A DNA stretch of 64,000 nt from Phragmites australis (taxonomy: Eukaryota; Streptophyta; Magnoliopsida; Poales; Poaceae). The notes under the pieces were generated by a model. The model worked only from the letters and a program-made list of their open reading frames with translations, was not told where the DNA came from and did not search any database. The stretch covers positions 18,540,501-18,604,500 of the forward strand of contig NC_084922.1 in assembly GCF_958298935.1 (NCBI RefSeq), given 5' to 3'. This document shows, piece after piece, positions 53,538-64,000 of the stretch (positions are counted from its first letter, which is position 1; the number at the start of each line of letters is the position of its first letter). A program made the translations under genes and the position numbers.

Positions 53538-56500
53538 ATGTCCATGCCGGAGGCGGGATCAGCGGCGGAGAGGGATGAGCGCGGGAGGGACGAGTACGAG
53601 CAGCAGCAGGCTCGGGTGCTCGTGGCGCTGATGCAGGGCTTCTGCGCCGCGCGGTACCGCAAGGCCGACAACACGCCTTGCTCCATCGAGCAGGTCCGGC
53701 CGGCGCTTCGATCTTTCGCTCCTTCCCTCTTGATCTGGTTTTCCGCTTCTTTTCCATCGATCTGTGCTCGACGCGATCATGTGATGGGTGGATTAGGCCG
53801 GCGACGGACGATCTTCACGGTCGCACCTGATTCACGGTGTTGCGACGTCCCCCAACGTTTAGAGGAGTTTTTTTTAAATGTCGCAAGTTTTGACCGATTG
53901 GATTCAGAACACCGATCGCCTTTTGTTTTTGATTTGGGTAGAGGATAATACTGCACAATTGATTTCGAATTTGTTTCGGTGTTGGTTTTGCGAATGGGGA
54001 ACATACCATGATTAGTTGGGAGAACTGTTTCTCTTCAGTAAGAAGAGCGCCCTGATTCAACTATTTTATCATCGTAAGGAGAAACGAATCAAGTAGCAAC
54101 ATGTTTGCTTTCGTACCATAGTTTTCTTTTCATAAAGGAAGTGTTACGTCAAAATTGTGCAAATGCCTGATAGATGTCTTAACGCACCTTGTAGGGTCTC
54201 TATTTGGGATCTGTTGGCGCTGCGCTGAACAAGGGGTCTCTGAAGAGTTTGAACATCACCCATATCTTGATTGTTGCAAGATCATTGAATCCATCCTTTC
54301 CAGCTGAATTTAACTACAAAAAGATCGAGGGTAACATAACCTCAGTTTTGTTCCTTCTAATCCCGTACTATTATTTATTGGTAGCAATTTTGATATGTGA
54401 ATTTGCTTGACATAATGCCAAATTGGTCGTTGTATTTGGAGCATTTAAATCTTGGTTCCGTCCTTTTTAATAAAATTTTCAAGACTGCACATTTGTTTTC
54501 AATTCTGTTGAAAACATGGTTAAGTTTTCATTCACGAAATTATAAATTTTACACAAAATACGATCAAGGAACCCAGATCCATCACACTGACAGAAATGGA
54601 CAGGGTCTACATATCAGGAATGCATCGCTCTTGTCCCTGTTACGGCTGCTCTTGGGCACAGCCACTGAGCAAAGAACTCTCTCACACACACATCGCCATG
54701 CTCCTCCTTGTCTCCTTGATGATATCTGGTACCTCTTCTCATGCTTGGTGACTTATGCACCATGATGATCAGATCAGATCACCTCCTTGGGCACTAGGCG
54801 ATGCTTGTCACCTATCTTGCTGATATACCCATGTGGTGTATGAGTTGCAGCTCGTCTCATTCACAAGTCATAATTACTTACTATTCCATGCATTATTTAG
54901 TTAACAAAATGAAATAAATTTATATTTTGAGTTTGCACAATAGTTAAATGTTGAAAATCCATAGATTGTAGGCCAAATGCAGGGGACATGGATTGAGAGA
55001 AGCGAAACCAGGTGACCTTCTTCACCCAATAATCCAATTATGCTACCATGGCCAATTTGGGCCCATTTTCTCTGGCTGCTTTATCAAATCTTGTGTGACA
55101 TTTGTTTTGTGAAATTAAAACTTATACAGATTATGTTTTAGTTTATCCAATCAACACAAAGTTTACTATACTTACTCGATCTGATCCACATCATCCCCGG
55201 CCTTTTTCACTAATCACATCATGACATGTCCAGCCCACATGGAAAATGCTACATTGGTATGCTACTGACATGCAGGCCTGCCCTGCTTGTTTCAGTCAAA
55301 TATGACAGAGTGGGGCTTCTTGATCAAATTTTGTTTAAAATGTGTATTTTTCTGATTTCCCCCGAAATTGTGTAGTTTTTACGCTTTTATCAATCTTCAT
55401 TCATTGGGCTCCACCTTTGTTGATTTCCATTGCTTTTATATCCAAGCTTCTATGCACTACTAAGCCATGCTTTGTTTTATCAATGCAGTACTTGACAGCC
55501 CAGACACTGATTTGTTAAAGCACTTTGATGAATGCTTTAGTTTTATAGATGAAGCCATAAGCACTGGAGGCAATGTGTTGGTCCATTGCTTTGCTGGGCG
55601 GTCGAGGAGGTAATCTCTTTTACTGACTAGTTATTTTCTTTCAACCATTTTGGATTGTTTGCTTATGTTAGCAGCAACCCAGTCATAATTTGAAATTAGT
55701 TGTGCTTGCTTATATGTGCACATTCAGTTAACAAGCGAAGCAGGTGGAAAGGAAATAGGTTAGTTATTCGTTTGATATACTGATACAATAATGCCTTGAA
55801 GTCTTAAATTCGTTAAGAAATAAAAGGCTAGGTGTCGTGGTCTGGTATTTCATACAGAACCTGAAAACTCCCTCATCTTGATCATAATTTGCCTCCAGCC
55901 GATCATATTCAATATATTAAATGTTTGAAGTAACAATGTTTCCAACACTGTTTTGCTCAAAAAAATGTTGCAAACACTGAAGTAATCGAAATATTCTCCT
56001 ATGTCCGACATAGTTAATCAGTTCATATCTATCTAGCACCATAAAAGAGACATAGGTGGCCCTGTAATATAGTATGTCACTCAACAGAAATTTTAGTGCA
56101 ACCTAAGTGGCTAAATTATTCAGTATGATTATTGATGTAGGTTATTTTGGGACCATGTCAAAGACATTCACAACAAATCAATAGCAGCTGACCTAAAGGC
56201 TTTATTATGTATTTTAATATATTTGATAAATTGACAAAACATCTAATATGTCCAGGTGTTTACTTAATAATGAGAAACACAAATTTTTTCATTAATCAGG
56301 TTACATACAAAGAGTTTCATCAATCATGTTATGCTTACTAGATCTGATGAACTGTTTGTGACTATTAGCATACTACAGTAATAGTTTTTGCTTTGTCTTT
56401 ATTGACTTTCTACTAAAGCTTAACTGTATTCCATTCCGTAAGAACTCATTATTGGATAAAGGATGAAATATCATGTTCCTTGACCTATTGATGTTTCACA

Positions 56501-57251
56501 TAGAATATTTTAATTCATAAAAAGCATATTACTCCACATTATTTATTTATTTCCTACTAAGACATCTTTGTCTAAATATTCAGTGTCACAATTGTTGTTG
56601 CATATCTCATGAAGAAGCATCAAATGAGCCTCGAAAGTGCCTTGTCACTAGTTAGAAGCAAACGACCTCAAGTAGCTCCTAATGAAGGCTTTATTTCTCA
56701 GCTGGAGAACTTTGAGAGATCCCTGCAAGGTAAAACATAAGTAACCGTTATTGTCTTTCTTGAGTTCATATGCTTAATTGGTTTCAGAGGAAGGTGATAT
56801 GTGTATTTTTTTTCATGAAATTTTGTTTTTTGAACTACCTTACATTCTAAGAAGTGGCAACATAGAGTTGCTAATTTCTTTGTAGCTCATTTGTCTTTCT
56901 GTTCGTTTTAGTTGAAAACTGTAACCTGCAGTTCTGATTGGACTATACTACGAACTGCAACCTAGACACTTGTGTACTATTCTGTTATAATGGAATCCCC
57001 GAGATTTGAACCAAACACTACTGTTAAGCGCTCAGATTTTTCGTCTAGTTGCACAGCATAGCTATATGAGAAACCAACAGACTGTTGAACTGAATAGAAA
57101 ATATAGATGCACATAAACCTTTTCATAAAACTTCTGTTGGTCTTTCATAAAACGTTCAGGAATGCAGCCTCAATTGACACAACCTTACCTATCAAACTTC
57201 TGTTTCTGTGCAGTGGAGCAGGAACGGAGAATGCAATCTGTGCAGAACTAA
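53538..57251 (+). CDS. DsPTP1: Dual-specificity protein phosphatase, DsPTP1 type
   Basis: Five exons with GT-AG introns and one 198-codon frame: 53538-53693, 54195-54330, 55489-55609, 56584-56729, 57214-57251 (TAA). The ATG at 53,538 begins 'MSMPEAGSAAERDERG'; residues 1-52 are charged and may be regulatory. The catalytic domain (about 53-190) has 'GLYLGSVGAALNKGSLKSLN', the acid loop 'VLDSPDTD' (about 98-105), the signature 'VHCFAGRSRS' with nucleophile Cys131 and Arg137, and 'VVAYLMKKHQMSLESAL'. Length and exon order agree with Arabidopsis DsPTP1, which removes phosphate from Tyr and Thr of MAP kinases. It ends 'VEQERRMQSVQN'. The gene looks intact; introns 2 and 3 are about 1 kb each and hold no other gene. 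Confidence 0.92.
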
Positions 57252-57502
57252 TTATAGGTGTAAAGGCATGTATGTCGATAATGTGCTGTCAAGAGCCTCC
57301 TGACTGCATGTTATATCCTCTAGAAATCAAGCAAGGCCATGGCAAAACCGGTACGAATTCCCTTTGTACGCTGTTTCCTGCTTTGTGCTGTAAGCAGCAG
57401 CTCCACTGGAATGCAGATTACATGTACCGCGATATGATTTTGATGCTTTGAATCCCTTGAGCAGCAGTGTGCTTAAATGGTAGATGTATGTATGACTCAT
57501 CC

Positions 57503-57508
57503 AATAAA
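57503..57508 (+). terminator. Polyadenylation signal of the phosphatase gene
   Basis: AATAAA in CATCCAATAAAACTC, 252 bp after the stop codon and followed by a T-rich stretch at 57,519-57,527. Position and context suit the 3' end of this transcript. Confidence 0.55.
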
Positions 57509-57599
57509 ACTCAGACATTTTTTTTTAAGACAATGCGTAATACTGAATGGTGGATGAGGTTTCAGTGTCGGTGGCTGCGTGTTTCTTGTGCTTGTGATG

Positions 57600-58960
57600 T
57601 TGGTGTTGTGAATGAATAGCTGCCGACCAACGAACAGTCTTTGCTGTTGCAGTGAGGAAGTGCCTAATAACCATCGGTAGGAACAGAGTATGTGGGATCT
57701 GGCATTGGTGGCCAGCTCGAGTGCCGTGGCTACTAGATAGGGACTATGGTTTGGTGACATCACCTCAAGAAATTTTAAAATAATTAATTTGACGAATATA
57801 ATCATTGGAAAATATCATAGAAAAATATACTAATCCGTTATTTTTTATTTGTCATTTAGTACTTTGACATGGTTTCTAAAACTCATCATTGATACTTTTT
57901 ATAATTATTTTTTAGTGGAACTTGTTAAAACATGTAATATTATGAAAGTATTTTTCGTGATAAATTTAATATTATTTTCATATACATAACCTTAACAATT
58001 TTATATGTATTAATAATAAAAGTTTTTAAAATTTGTCTGGACGTATTTTATAACGTCATCTATATGAGAACTAGTAGGAGGGAGAACTCTCCAAAATTCT
58101 ACTTCTCTACTATGGAACACCGGCCGACACCGCGAATCGTTTTTTTGGCCACTGGCAGGGAAAGCCACCGCCGGCGAGGCGAGGGGTCGTCGGTGATCGA
58201 TGAGAGCCACACCTTTCCTGCAGCCCACGGTTTGGTTTCTTCTCGCCACGGTTGGAACGTCGGAATTCGTAAAGTCATCCCGGAATGGAACGTTCGAACA
58301 TGTTCTCATCTGATCGATGTTTATTGGCATACATATTGAATATTTGTGCCATTATCGTTACCGCATTAGGAGCCACTTTACGCAAAAACCAACTAAACAT
58401 TCTAAGCCTTCATCGGTCCTCGTCCCTTCCTTATAAAGTAATCTTTTTATACGCAAAGTAGTTTTTGATATACTAGTGTATACTTTTAGTGTGCTTAGTC
58501 TTCCTTTTCAACCTTCATTATCCCCACCTCTAACACTACGGTGCCTTTCTCTGATATATATCCAATCTAATTTTATACTGTATGGCAAGATGCTCTCATT
58601 TCTTAATTCTTGGTCACTGGTGAGGTGGGCCCAACATTAAACCAAAGTTTGAGTGACAGTACCTGGTTCTTCTAATTTAATTAAGAGTCAACTAGAGAGC
58701 CCGTGAAGGGCTCCAACTGGTTTATCAGTTTGCAAAACGTATGATCATGTAGAATGGATGCAATACATCCAGGTGAATTTTGGTGCAAACTCCCCGTTGT
58801 GTGCAATCATGCAAACTCCAGCTTGGACCATGCGATCCGTATCCAACGGCTCCACACAAGCACACCATCCCGCCATGGCTTTTTTTTTTGCAGAAAACCC
58901 CTCACACCTTTTCAAATATTCATGATTTGGTCCTGATTTGAGGCGGAGATGGGTTAGACG
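57600..58960. other. Intergenic; decayed Stowaway-like repeat
   Basis: 57,770-58,085 is AT-rich and ends 'AACGTCATCTATATGAG...AGGAGGGAGAA', reminiscent of a long, decayed Stowaway-type MITE. The rest, including a T run at 58,879-58,889, shows no gene. Confidence 0.3.
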
Positions 58961-58969
58961 AATTTGGGC

Positions 58970-59470
58970 ACGGGGACAGAAGTTGACACGACATGGATGG
59001 CCTCAGTGGCCACAAGCGCGATGGCCTCGGTTGCCACAGATACATCGACAGATATGCCCTGGGCAGCAGGGTGCCTGATCGCGATGGGCTCAACGAGGAC
59101 AGAGGTGACGACAACCTGGACGTCGACAGCGACGCCCTAGACAGCGTTGGTCATGGCGATGGATTGGATCACGATGGGCACGACGACAGAGGCTGGCGCG
59201 GCGGCCATGGCCTCAACAGCCACAGGTGCGTCGGCCTCGATTGGAATATGCGCAATAGCCTCAGCGGCCAGAGGTGCGATGGCCTCGGCGGCCATAGGCG
59301 CATCGCTGGCTACGCCCTGGGCAGTGATGTCGTGGACGGCAAAGGCCTCGGCAGCGACAGGCTTGATGGTGGCCCCCTAGACGGTGATGGCCTCGGTAGT
59401 GATGATGACTTGGACATCAACCTTGCCGCCGCCAACCTTGCCCGAACACCACCTTGGCGACGAACATGAA
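58970..59470. repeat. GC-rich degenerate repeat block, open in several frames
   Basis: A GATGGCCTCGGCGGCCACAG-like phrase recurs at least six times with GACGCCCTGGGCAGC-like text between copies. A plus-strand frame of 158 codons (58,993-59,469, Gly/Asp-rich, repeating 'DGLGGHR' and 'DGLGSD') and an Ala-rich frame of 77 codons are both open. No known family is matched. It may be a minisatellite-like gene remnant; coding status is undecided. Confidence 0.4.
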
Positions 59471-60554
59471 GACCACCTTGCCGCATCAGTGCCGTTCACA
59501 CCCACATTGTTCGCGTCGATGCCAGATGGTTTTCAAATCAAGGATGATGGGTGCAGCCTCCATGAAAGCGCATAATTTCATCATGTGTATGTGCAGTTAA
59601 CATGAGCATAGTTAATCGCAATACGTGTGTCATCATTCCATCATTTGTGATTTGTATATTTGGCACATTGCTGATCGCAATACGCGTGTCATATTGTAGA
59701 GAGTAACATGCGCACTGGAAGTGCTCGATCACTTCGTTCTAACTGTAGGGATGGAGTTTGCTGATGTAGAATTAGCTGAGAAGTTTTACAAAGACTATAT
59801 TCATGAAGCTGGTTCAGATTGGACAACAGAAAAAGGTGAACGATGACTTAAGGTGTAAGTGATTCAATTGCTCGAGAGAAGGATTTCAACATGACAGTGA
59901 GAAAAAGTTAGATGCACCTCTCCAATTAGTTGATAAGAAAAAGAAGAAAAATATTACAGACACATCTATCTTAATAATCATCTATAGGTATTTTATCAAT
60001 AACAAGTTCTAAGAAACCTGTCACTGATTATGTGGTACTAATCAGATATGATCCATGTAAGTTCTTTCCCTTTCAAGAACATTTAAAAAATTCACATACC
60101 TTTATAAATGTGAATTTTACAACTGCAATATTCCTTGGCCAGAGGGGAGGACGAAGGAAGGGGTGTTATACTACAGCTAGATATGGAAAACTACAGTAGC
60201 TACGAAAAGAAAATAAAGACGAGGTAAAATGTTAACTGCTTCACCTTGTCGCGCACGTGATACTAACAAATAATATGTGCTGGCCAATAGAGTGGAAATG
60301 AACTCCATCATCCACATAAATAGATCATTAGCTAACCACACTGATAATTCGATGACTAGATTATTTTTCTGGATTTTGTTTCTCGGAAAATGTGTATTTT
60401 TTTTTTGTTACGAGGAAATGAAATCATTTGCTCCTTCTGCCATTGTATTCAGCTCGTTTCTGTTGTATTTTCTACGTGGCTTATACTCCCTTCACTCTTA
60501 AATAAATGATGTTTTAATGAGCATAGTCAATTTATACAAACTTGGAGAATTTTT
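59471..60554. other. Intergenic, no gene recognised
   Basis: It contains a short duplicated phrase (ATCGCAATACGTGTGTCAT at about 59,613 and ATCGCAATACGCGTGTCAT at 59,674). Near 60,487 there is a Stowaway-like end (TACTCCCTTCACTCTTAAAT) that is cut off by the foldback element. Confidence 0.35.
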
Positions 60555-61253
60555 TAAAAATAATATTGTTTTATTGGAAAATTATAAAAATAATAGCCAA
60601 ATTTACAAAATTATAAAAATAGGTATCTATCGACATTCGAAGTATCGACTAAGGACCTGTTGACACTCCACGTGCCGACATCCTACTGAGAGTGGGTCTG
60701 GGGGCCTGTCCGCACTTCACGTGCCGACATGTCTATATTCTGTAGATAATATTTAAAGAAAAATTTATAAATTTTTCATATGACCTCGGATGAAGATGAT
60801 CTTTATATTAGAATTTGTCTCTCGATGAGATCTATAATTTTGTAGTTGAACACTTCTCTATTTAAATCTGTTAGATACATAAATGTTTAGAATTTCTAGA
60901 TTTTTAATCTCCTAGACACATTTTGGGCATCTAAATGGATTAAAATAGAAAAGTATTTAACTGCAAAGTTATAGGTCTCATCGAGAGACATAATTTTATA
61001 TAAAGATAATCTTCATCCGAGATCATATAAAAAAATTATAATTTTTTTTAATATCATCTGCGGGACATATGACTTGTCAGTACATGTAGAGCCGACAGGC
61101 CCCCGAGCCTACTTACATATAGGATGTCGACATGTGGAATGTTGATAGGTCACTAGTCGGCACTCCACCTGTCGACAAGTATCTATTCTTATAAATTTAT
61201 GAATTTTACTATTATTTTTGTAATTTTCTAATAAAATATTATTATTTTAATAA
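60555..61253. repeat. Large foldback element (about 350-bp inverted arms)
   Basis: The left arm (60,555 to about 60,900) and right arm (about 60,910-61,253) are inverted copies in the same order. Pairs include 'TTTTATTGGAAAATTATAAAAATAATAG' / 'CTATTATTTTTGTAATTTTCTAATAAAA'-type ends, 'GTGCCGACATCCTA' with 'TAGGATGTCGACAT', 'CTCGGATGAAGATGATCTTTATAT' with 'ATAAAGATAATCTTCATCCGAG', and 'CTCTCGATGAGA' with 'TCTCATCGAGAG'. There is almost no loop. It is non-coding. The likely class is a MULE-type foldback MITE. Confidence 0.8.
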
Positions 61254-61869
61254 AAGATCTTTTGATCTCTGCTACACATATAAGCGTTAAGAATTGTCAC
61301 ACAAAAAATTGATATTATTAGATTTGTCATGACAACACTTTCAGACCGTTATATTTTAATAGTTTTACTAACATATATAGAAAGAAATGGCAGCCAAAGA
61401 AGTGTACTGAAGACCATGTAAAGAAAAAAGGAGAAAGGAGGGAGTATCTTCGGTTGTGCTATTGCGCTTATCCAAGTATTGTTTTTTATACATGGTGATT
61501 TTGTGAAAAATAACTGGTACACTATAAATTTTATAGAATAAAATTATTGATTCTTTTACAAAAAATAATTATTTTCTGAAGGGGGAATGATTAGGTGTTG
61601 TATTCTCGTAGGAAGTGTCTGTCCCTTCGATATTATATCATACTATGAACCCTTTGATTCGTCTTTTTCCGTACGCCTAAAGGCAAGAGAAACTCCTTGT
61701 CGAGCTTCTTATTCCAGTTCCTCCTTCCTTCTTTTCCATTCTGGTTGGTTCCCTATCTCGTGCACTCTTTCTCGAGCTTCTTATTCAAGAGAACACTTTT
61801 TTACTACGTGCACGGCCATGAAAATGACTGGAAAATTTGATATGCTATAATCCATTAGATAATTTGGCT
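61254..61869. other. Intergenic, no gene recognised
   Basis: AT-rich at first, then a short stretch (61,590-61,820) open on the plus strand in which a 'CTTTCTCGAGCTTCTTATTC' phrase is nearly repeated (near 61,695 and 61,765). No protein family or RNA gene was recognised. Confidence 0.35.
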
Positions 61870-64000
61870 ATCTCGTATTCACGGATAGACTGAAACTACC
61901 GAACGATAGCGGCAAATTTTCGTACATTTTGGGTCGACTAATTTGAATTTAAACGAAACCTGAAATATTTGGGGAAAACCCCACCTACCCAAAACATGCC
62001 TCCCGCAGGCGGCAACTGCCTTCGGCTCAAGCTCCCCAATAACATTAAGCGCATCATCGGAAAAAGCCTTCGCCTCGCTCAGTTCGGATTGCAGCCGCTG
62101 TGATTTTGCCTTCTCTGATGCACAAAGTGCCTGCAAGTCACACACTTGCGCCTCAGAGGACTGTAAGTTTTGGCGAAAGCAGCTTACTTCGCTTTCGGCA
62201 ATCTGCTTCTCCGAGCGAAGGGTGTTGAGCTCTTTTTCAAGCTCTTCCAGGCGCGATTCAGCATCCTTCACTCGGCGTGATAACTCGCGCTTTTGGCCTT
62301 CGGCTTTCTCTGCCCGTTTTTGCAGCATGTCAATCTACGCGTGTGCGCTCTGCCCGGGCTTCAGATTTCTCAGCCTGCTTGCGCTGAGCCCGCGATAGAA
62401 GCAAATCATGCAACTTCGAACACAAGTTAGCAAAATACTAAGTATAATAATGTAAGAAAATAAATAATATACCTTCGCAATAACCACGTCAGAAGCATCG
62501 AGCAGCTCGTTGGTGAACTTCTGGGTGAGAGGAATTTCGAGTTCGGGGAGGACGAAGGAACCAAAAATCTTCTTTGCGTCACCAACCTCCCTGGCACTTG
62601 GATCAAAAGCGGTAGGCCGCAACGCCTCAGGTGCAATGGCCTTCGCGTCAAGCAGCCCGCCGAGGCCCATCAATCCCTTCCCGCCGCGGCGGGGCGCACT
62701 CAGCGTCGATGCTTCGGTCACAGAGGACGAGCTCGAAGGCGAAGAGGGTGAGGAGTACGCCACCACTTCAGAGTTATCGATACCCTCGGCTTCGGGTTCC
62801 TGAGTGGTGGCCTCGGGTATCATCCCCGCGTCTGTCAACTCCTCGTCATCGCTCAGTATCAGTGTTGGAAGATCGATGCGGGAGCAGAACAATGACTTCG
62901 AGGCTTGGCCCTCCTGCGCGCCTTCGGAACTTTCCCACCGTGGCATATCGCGCGAGGCAGTGGAACCCTCCGAAGATGTTTCTGCATGAAAAACTTCAGG
63001 TGCAGCTTCACGAGGCCTCTTCCGAAGGGCGAGAGCTTTCTTAGTCCAGCCTCCCTTCGGCGATTGCTCAGGGTGCTTTCTCTTCATTGAAGGGCAAGCG
63101 GCGGCTTCTTCGCCCGCGTCTGCTGCTGGGGAACCTTCCATGCCGCTCTATAGCACGACGATGATCTTCGGCCGTTCAGGATAGGATAGGCCTCAATATT
63201 CGAAGACTCTATTCAGTCTTCAGATAAGGCCCTGGTCGGCACAGAGCTGTGCTTCACCTGGTGTGAACTTGCTGACCAGCATTATAGCCTTGGCCTCTAC
63301 TTCAGCCACTGACAAATCTGGAAAATATCAAAACCATTAAGCAAGGACATGCAGATTGTATGAGCAACTACGGATAAGAGAGTACCTGTGAAGCCATGTA
63401 CAACAGGGTGGGGCTGGTAGAACCCCTTGGGCCCTTTATCCCCGAACTCCGGAATAGCCCAACCACGGCTTAAGGGCCAAACTCCGGCAGCTATGAACTC
63501 TTCCACCAGGTTGCGAGTTGAAAGATATTTCGCGCACCTGGCGAAGGCCTCGAGAGCCGTTTGTTATGACAACTTCAGTCGACATTTGGTGCGCGATTCC
63601 CCTTTACCTCTTCACATCTTGATATGAGATACTCCTCGGTGTCCACCTTGTGGTAGAACCACCATTGGGTCCAGTCGCTACGCCACTTGTTCTTGTACAC
63701 CACGACGGGCGTAGATAGCCCAGCGCGATATGCGAAATTCAAGCACCCATAGTGAGCCTAGCTCTGCACTCCGCGAGCAAAGATTGGCTTGGGCTGATGG
63801 TGCAGTCGGTGTGCGGCAGCGAAGGCCCTGGCATATGCCTTCACACCCTCCGAACGAGCTGCCCAGGCGAAGAGACCCATCCTCACTATGGCGTTGGGGG
63901 TCAGTTGATGCAGATAGACTTCGAACAATTTCAGTACTTTAATCACCATCTCATCGCAAGGAAGGCAAAGACCGGCTTGAAAATAGTGGACAAACACAAC
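61870..64000 (-). pseudogene. Transposase_28-type gene, broken, continues past the window
   Basis: Minus strand, entering from beyond 64,000. The family domain reads 'FVHYFQAGLCLPCDEMVIKV', 'YLHQLTPNAIVRMGLFAWAAR' and 'HRLHHQPKPIFARGVQS', then an in-frame TAG near 63,757, then 'AHYGCLNFAYRAGLSTPVVVY' and 'RSDWTQWWFYHKVDTEEY'. A further segment 'EFIAAGVWPLSRGWAIPEFG' ends at an intron donor near 63,388. After the acceptor (near 63,319) three more in-frame stops precede 'MEGSPAADAGEEAAACPSMK' (63,141), a Ser/Glu-rich linker, an intron near 62,470, and a coiled coil (62,328 to about 62,010: 'ESRLEELEKELNTLRSEKQ'). The domain order matches the antisense gene at 16,815-20,054: Transposase_28, linker, coiled coil. 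Function unknown; probably the accessory gene of another Tat-type element. Confidence 0.7.

Noticed and set aside
57107..57451. 114-codon frame overlapping the last exon of the phosphatase
   Set aside because: It runs through the exon in a different frame; the exon frame ends properly at 57,251 and matches the family.

Overview
This is nuclear DNA from a flowering plant, most likely a grass (Poaceae, probably panicoid). The evidence is GC-rich first exons followed by AT-rich introns, a very GC-rich Tat-lineage LTR retrotransposon, several copia-type LTRs with the usual grass 'GGGGGTGAAT' ends, and many MITE-like repeats. The species cannot be named from the sequence alone. About three quarters of the window is transposon or decayed transposon. 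Three conserved host genes stand out, and each could be followed through all of its exons.

Layout. 1-7.7 kb: layered relics, comprising three copies of one MITE-like repeat, a decayed LINE (minus strand) split by two later insertions, a copia 3' end and old LTR-like sequence. 7.7-22.2 kb: one young Ty3/gypsy retrotransposon of the Tat lineage. It has LTRs of 1,395 and 1,615 bp, target duplication GTATT, a gag-protease ORF, a broken pol, and a spliced gene on the opposite strand between pol and the 3' LTR. That gene has its own TATA box and encodes a Transposase_28 (PF04195-type) domain followed by a long coiled coil. 22.4-23.8 kb: a degraded second gene of that family, plus strand. 23.9-28.1 kb and 40.9-45.2 kb: two copies, in opposite orientation, of a gag-only LTR element with a tRNA-iMet-type primer site. 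29.8-36.8 kb: a complete 10-exon ER J-domain protein gene (DNAJC25/dnaJ 50 type), minus strand. 37.2-38.8 kb: a MULE transposase relic cut by an LTR (38.8-40.9 kb). 46.3-50.7 kb: the exon-junction-complex gene Y14 (RBM8A), plus strand. 53.5-57.3 kb: a complete 5-exon dual-specificity phosphatase (DsPTP1 type), plus strand. 60.6-61.3 kb: a large foldback element. 61.9 kb to the window end: a third Transposase_28-type gene, minus strand, broken by stops.

The three host genes act in unrelated processes (ER chaperoning, mRNA surveillance, MAP-kinase dephosphorylation) and form a small gene island amid repeats. The most unusual features are the antisense spliced gene carried by the young retrotransposon, the 73-bp array in its LTRs (a palindrome around CACGTGGC, 4 copies in one LTR and 7 in the other), the palindrome arrays in the gag-only element's LTRs, and a one-base anomaly at the Y14 exon 4 splice donor that decides whether the RS-rich tail is made. 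All exon boundaries and divergence counts were worked out by hand and have not been checked by alignment software.
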